This document shows positions 30,150-32,385 of a DNA stretch of 32,385 bases, piece after piece (position 1 is the first letter of the stretch; each line of letters starts with the position of its first letter). The DNA is taken from assembly GCF_918814575.1 (NCBI RefSeq), contig NZ_CAKKNS010000010.1, positions 1 to 32,385 of the forward strand, given 5' to 3'. Origin of the DNA: Periweissella fabaria (GTDB lineage: Bacteria; Bacillota; Bacilli; Lactobacillales; Lactobacillaceae). Made by a program: the position numbers and the translations under genes. The notes beneath the pieces were generated by a model, which did no database searches, had not been told where the DNA came from, and saw nothing but the letters and a program-made list of their open reading frames with translations.

Positions 30150-30409
30150 TTAATAAGTAAACAAATAAAAAATACCTAACTAATTAAGGCTAGGTATTCT
30201 ACTAAGTTTAAGTAGTTACACTTCAAAAATAAGATGACTTAAGAATAAAACTATATAAAATAAATATCAAGTAACCTTACCATAATTTTAATGATTTTAA
30301 TTAATAATATACCCTCGGATAAAATTAAAGTGAATTTTTGCATTATAATTTTTCAATTTTAATAAGTAAACAAACAAAAAAGACCTAACCAATTAAGGCT
30401 AGGTCTTTT
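30150..30409. repeat. Duplicated bidirectional terminators
   Basis: A block of about 50 bp occurs twice, at 30150-30200 and 30359-30409. Each copy has AATAAGTAAACAAA, an A run, then ACCTAAC with GGCTAGGT around AATTAA. The second ends in TTTTTT and the first in TATTCT. The stems can stop the plus-strand accessory gene and the minus-strand lysis genes. No gene lies from 29886 to 30486; the rest of this stretch is AT-rich and otherwise featureless. Confidence 0.75.
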
Positions 30410-30486
30410 TTGGCTATATTATTATTCTTAATTATTCGAGAGAATACAGTCATTGTAGTTCACTTTAGATATTTTGACAAATAAAT

Positions 30487-31452
30487 TTACTCGATGATAA
30501 TATGCCCCCGATTCAAATTAGATTGAATTTGCTTAACAGTCGCTTGTCCTGCATATCCATCAGGATAAACATGTAAACGTGCTTGAAGTGCTGAAATCGT
30601 GGCTGGTCCAAAGTAACCATCAGCTTGAACACCTAACACTTGTTGTAAATTGTAAATCATTTGTGATCCACCACTTGCTACCTGAATGTTCATAAAGTTA
30701 GGCGCAAATTGAGCTGAATACTTAGATTGCCCACTAATCACACCATCTTGTACCGTGCCTAATACACGTTGCATAGCTTTAATCGTTGCTTGTCCCGCAT
30801 AGCCATCAACAGTAATGACATCAGGCTTATTTACGTACCCATTCATTGTAATTCCCGTTAAATCAACGTTACCGTCAAGGCCACCTAATACGTATGTGCT
30901 AGTGAATTGCCACATACCAATCCCTGCCATGCTAGGGAAGTAATCAAATAATGGTTCACTACGTACTTGGTAATCTGGATAAGCTGCTAACCACAAATGA
31001 CTAGGGTATTTACTCAAGAAACGAGCAACATCAACGTGGGCATAGATGTATGGTTTACCAGTGTATAGCATTGGCGTGTAGCCAGCTTGTGAAATGCGAT
31101 CCATTGCATAAAGAATGGCATTAGTATTGTTAGTTATATTTCCGCTAGCGCCTTGTTCATAATCAATGGCTACAATTGAGCCTTTAGGCGTTTTAATTCG
31201 TGGTAAGAAGTAATCTAACACCAGTTTGGCTTTGTTAGCATCACCACCCACTTCAAACCAAATATAGGTATGAAGTCGTAAATCAGCCATTGTTGTTAGT
31301 TGAGTTGGATAGGTAGCTTGATTATAGATACCAGTAGCTGGACTATAACCCCCAATTTGTAGAATAGCGAAGCTATCACGGCCGTAGCCACGTTTACCAT
31401 TGGGACCTTGCCAACGTGCTTGGTCAGTCCCATATGCTTTAATTTGTGCCAT
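30487..31452 (-). CDS. GH25-type endolysin with C-terminal wall-binding repeats
   Basis: ATG 31452 with AAGGAGG upstream gives 321 residues. Residues about 1-210 form a glycoside hydrolase 25-like muramidase domain (AYGTDQARWQGPNG, FAILQIGG, VAIDYEQGAS with D97 and E99, PMLYTGKPY, LWLAAYPDY, GMWQFTS). Residues about 220-321 hold three copies of a peptidoglycan-binding type repeat (DGYAGQATIKAMQ, DGYFGPATISALQ, DGYAGQATVKQIQ). It cuts the glycan chains at lysis. It has no signal peptide, so the holin is needed. It follows the holin stop directly. Confidence 0.93.
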   Translation of the reverse strand: MAQIKAYGTDQARWQGPNGKRGYGRDSFAILQIGGYSPATGIYNQATYPTQLTTMADLRLHTYIWFEVGGDANKAKLVLDYFLPRIKTPKGSIVAIDYEQGASGNITNNTNAILYAMDRISQAGYTPMLYTGKPYIYAHVDVARFLSKYPSHLWLAAYPDYQVRSEPLFDYFPSMAGIGMWQFTSTYVLGGLDGNVDLTGITMNGYVNKPDVITVDGYAGQATIKAMQRVLGTVQDGVISGQSKYSAQFAPNFMNIQVASGGSQMIYNLQQVLGVQADGYFGPATISALQARLHVYPDGYAGQATVKQIQSNLNRGHIIIE

Positions 31453-31453
31453 T

Positions 31454-31963
31454 TTAGTCCTCCTTAACTGGAACAAGCGCATTAATTGCATCAATCGCTT
31501 GTTGCTTTTCATCAATTTTAGCTAGGATATTAGCTGATTGTTCTTTTAAAGTTGCCAATTCTTGAGCGGCTGAATTAGCTACTTGTGCTTGATTTTCAGC
31601 AACTGCCACTTCAGCTTGTTTAGCATACACGGCATGAAGTTGGTCAACTTGTTGGCTGTATGCACGTTCAATTTCATTAGCGATTAATGTTTCATCTGCT
31701 GGTTTCAAACCAGCTTTAGCAAGTTGAGTTTGAACTTCATTAATGGCAGCTTGATGTTTTTGCCGAGAAGTTAAATTATTGAGAATGCCTGACTTCTCAA
31801 CTGAAACAACCGCTGCATTGGCTAAAGTCGCTAATGTGGCAATTGTTTTTTGTTGGCTTGAAGTTGTTGCATACTCTTTTAATTTGGCAGTTACAAACCC
31901 ACCTAGTGCCGTGATAATGATTACACCGATTGCTTCAATTAATTGTGTGATTGATTGTTCCAT
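31454..31963 (-). CDS. Holin (LLH-type)
   Basis: ATG 31963 with CGGAGG upstream gives 169 residues. One strong membrane helix (about 7-25: LIEAIGVIIITALGGFVTAKL) is followed by a long charged coiled coil to the C-terminus. This is the layout of the phage holin LLH family of lactobacilli. It forms membrane lesions and releases the endolysin. The gene sits between the XhlA-like and endolysin genes and is one base from the endolysin start. Confidence 0.85.
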   Translation of the reverse strand: MEQSITQLIEAIGVIIITALGGFVTAKLKEYATTSSQQKTIATLATLANAAVVSVEKSGILNNLTSRQKHQAAINEVQTQLAKAGLKPADETLIANEIERAYSQQVDQLHAVYAKQAEVAVAENQAQVANSAAQELATLKEQSANILAKIDEKQQAIDAINALVPVKED

Positions 31964-31964
31964 G

Positions 31965-32243
31965 TTATTTGTCCTCCGTACGGCTAAAAAGCTCGTCAAT
32001 TTGTGCGTCATGTTTGGCGAAATGAATATCGTGTTCAGCTAATTTCTTGTTAGTGTTTTTTTGTTCTGCTACTTGTGCGTCAACGCTTGATTTAAGTCCA
32101 TTTATGGCATCTTTCAGCGGTTCAATTAACGTGTTAATCTTGGCCACAAAAGCCGCTCCTGAAATTTTAATCAAATAACCAAGCACACCAAAAAGGAACG
32201 TTAGTACCGCTACCAACGTCCCCCAGTCTGTTATATCTTGCAT
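31965..32243 (-). CDS. XhlA/BhlA-like lysis accessory protein
   Basis: This 92-residue protein has an N-terminal membrane helix (about 8-26: GTLVAVLTFLFGVLGYLIKI). A helical, charged tail follows (TLIEPLKDAINGLKSSVDAQV through FAKHDAQIDELFSRTEDK). Proteins like it precede the holin in many lactic phages and are thought to help form the lesion. The ATG at 32243 follows AGAGG. The leader holds the late promoter-like element and the shared 19-bp element. Confidence 0.75.
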   Translation of the reverse strand: MQDITDWGTLVAVLTFLFGVLGYLIKISGAAFVAKINTLIEPLKDAINGLKSSVDAQVAEQKNTNKKLAEHDIHFAKHDAQIDELFSRTEDK

Positions 32244-32267
32244 CTATCAACCTCTATATGTTTAATC

Positions 32268-32286
32268 GGGCATCTCACCCATTCGG
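32268..32286 (-). promoter_or_regulatory. Leader element shared with an early gene, copy 2
   Basis: On the minus strand this reads CCGAATGGGTGAGATGCCC, 25 bases before the ATG at 32243. It is nearly identical to the copy at 16532-16550. If transcription starts at the late element, it would lie close to the 5' end of the lysis mRNA. Confidence 0.5.
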
Positions 32287-32293
32287 CATTTAA

Positions 32294-32316
32294 GTATACT
32301 GACTAATCAATTATTA
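32294..32316 (-). promoter_or_regulatory. Late promoter-like element, copy 2
   Basis: On the minus strand it starts TAATAATTGATTAGTCAG and includes TATAC. A -10 box TATACT is visible, but no -35 box. It agrees with the copy at 14127-14149 at 19 of 23 positions. Confidence 0.5.
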
Positions 32317-32385
32317 AGCTGGTTGTTGATCAGCTTGTGGTTGTGGTGCTAACATTGCGTCCACATTCGCTTTAAACTTAGCGAT
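32314..32385 (-). CDS. C-terminal end of a tail or baseplate gene, cut by the right edge
   Basis: The last 23 codons of a minus-strand gene, IAKFKANVDAMLAPQPQADQQ then PA, end at TAA 32314. The tail is rich in Q, A and P. The codon phase at base 32385 matches the phase of the tail gene at base 1, so this may be the end of that gene if the molecule is circular. Otherwise it is the end of a separate baseplate or fibre protein encoded just before the lysis genes. Confidence 0.6.
   Translation of the reverse strand: MAKFKANVDAMLAPQPQADQQPA

Overview
The window is a temperate siphophage genome from a low-GC Gram-positive host. I infer a lactic acid bacterium of the Lactobacillaceae (Lactobacillus in the broad sense, Leuconostoc or Weissella). 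The reasons are strong AGGAGG ribosome binding sites with frequent TTG starts, an LLH-type holin, a GH25 endolysin with C-terminal wall-binding repeats, a DUF5388-like partition protein, and the usual Lactobacillales phage gene order. No bacterial housekeeping gene is visible.

Layout. Positions 1-13515, minus strand: tail fibre/endopeptidase (cut by the left edge), distal tail protein, tape measure, tail chaperones with a -1 frameshift, major tail protein, head-tail joining proteins, HK97-type capsid, prohead protease, portal, a tiny membrane protein, and the large and small terminase subunits. Positions 13587-15150: HNH endonuclease, tRNA-Asp and a membrane-protein moron with its own promoter and terminator. 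Positions 15195-21732, minus strand: early operon with small genes, SSB, an ArpU-like late regulator, a DnaC-like ATPase, a replication initiator carrying an internal origin, a tyrosine recombinase and two tiny membrane proteins. Positions 21793-24277: a hairpin-rich RNA candidate, two small convergent genes, antirepressor, Cro-like protein, a multi-operator switch, CI-like repressor and ImmA-like peptidase. Positions 24278-30486: accessory and maintenance region with a DUF3800-like protein, a roughly 0.5 kb structured noncoding RNA candidate, an iteron array, parA with a parB-like gene, a polytopic membrane protein and a series of terminators. Positions 30487-32385, minus strand: endolysin, holin, an XhlA-like protein and the end of a gene cut by the right edge.

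Main interpretation: this is probably a phage-plasmid, not an integrated prophage. The sequence passes from the lysis genes through a ParA partition locus to the immunity and replication genes without host DNA, attachment-site context or a conventional integrase position. The only tyrosine recombinase is buried in the replication operon, where a multimer resolvase would make sense. The cut gene at the left edge and the cut gene at the right edge are in the same strand and codon phase, so the window may be one circular molecule opened inside a tail gene. This is not proven, because the predicted C-terminal domain would then be unusually short.

How the genes fit together: ParA, the ParB-like protein and the 16-bp repeats would hold the lysogen as a low-copy plasmid. 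The CI/ImmA/Cro/antirepressor switch controls induction, and the initiator, ATPase and SSB replicate DNA from iterons inside the initiator gene. The ArpU-like regulator may act at a 23-bp element found once before the packaging operon and once before the lysis cassette.
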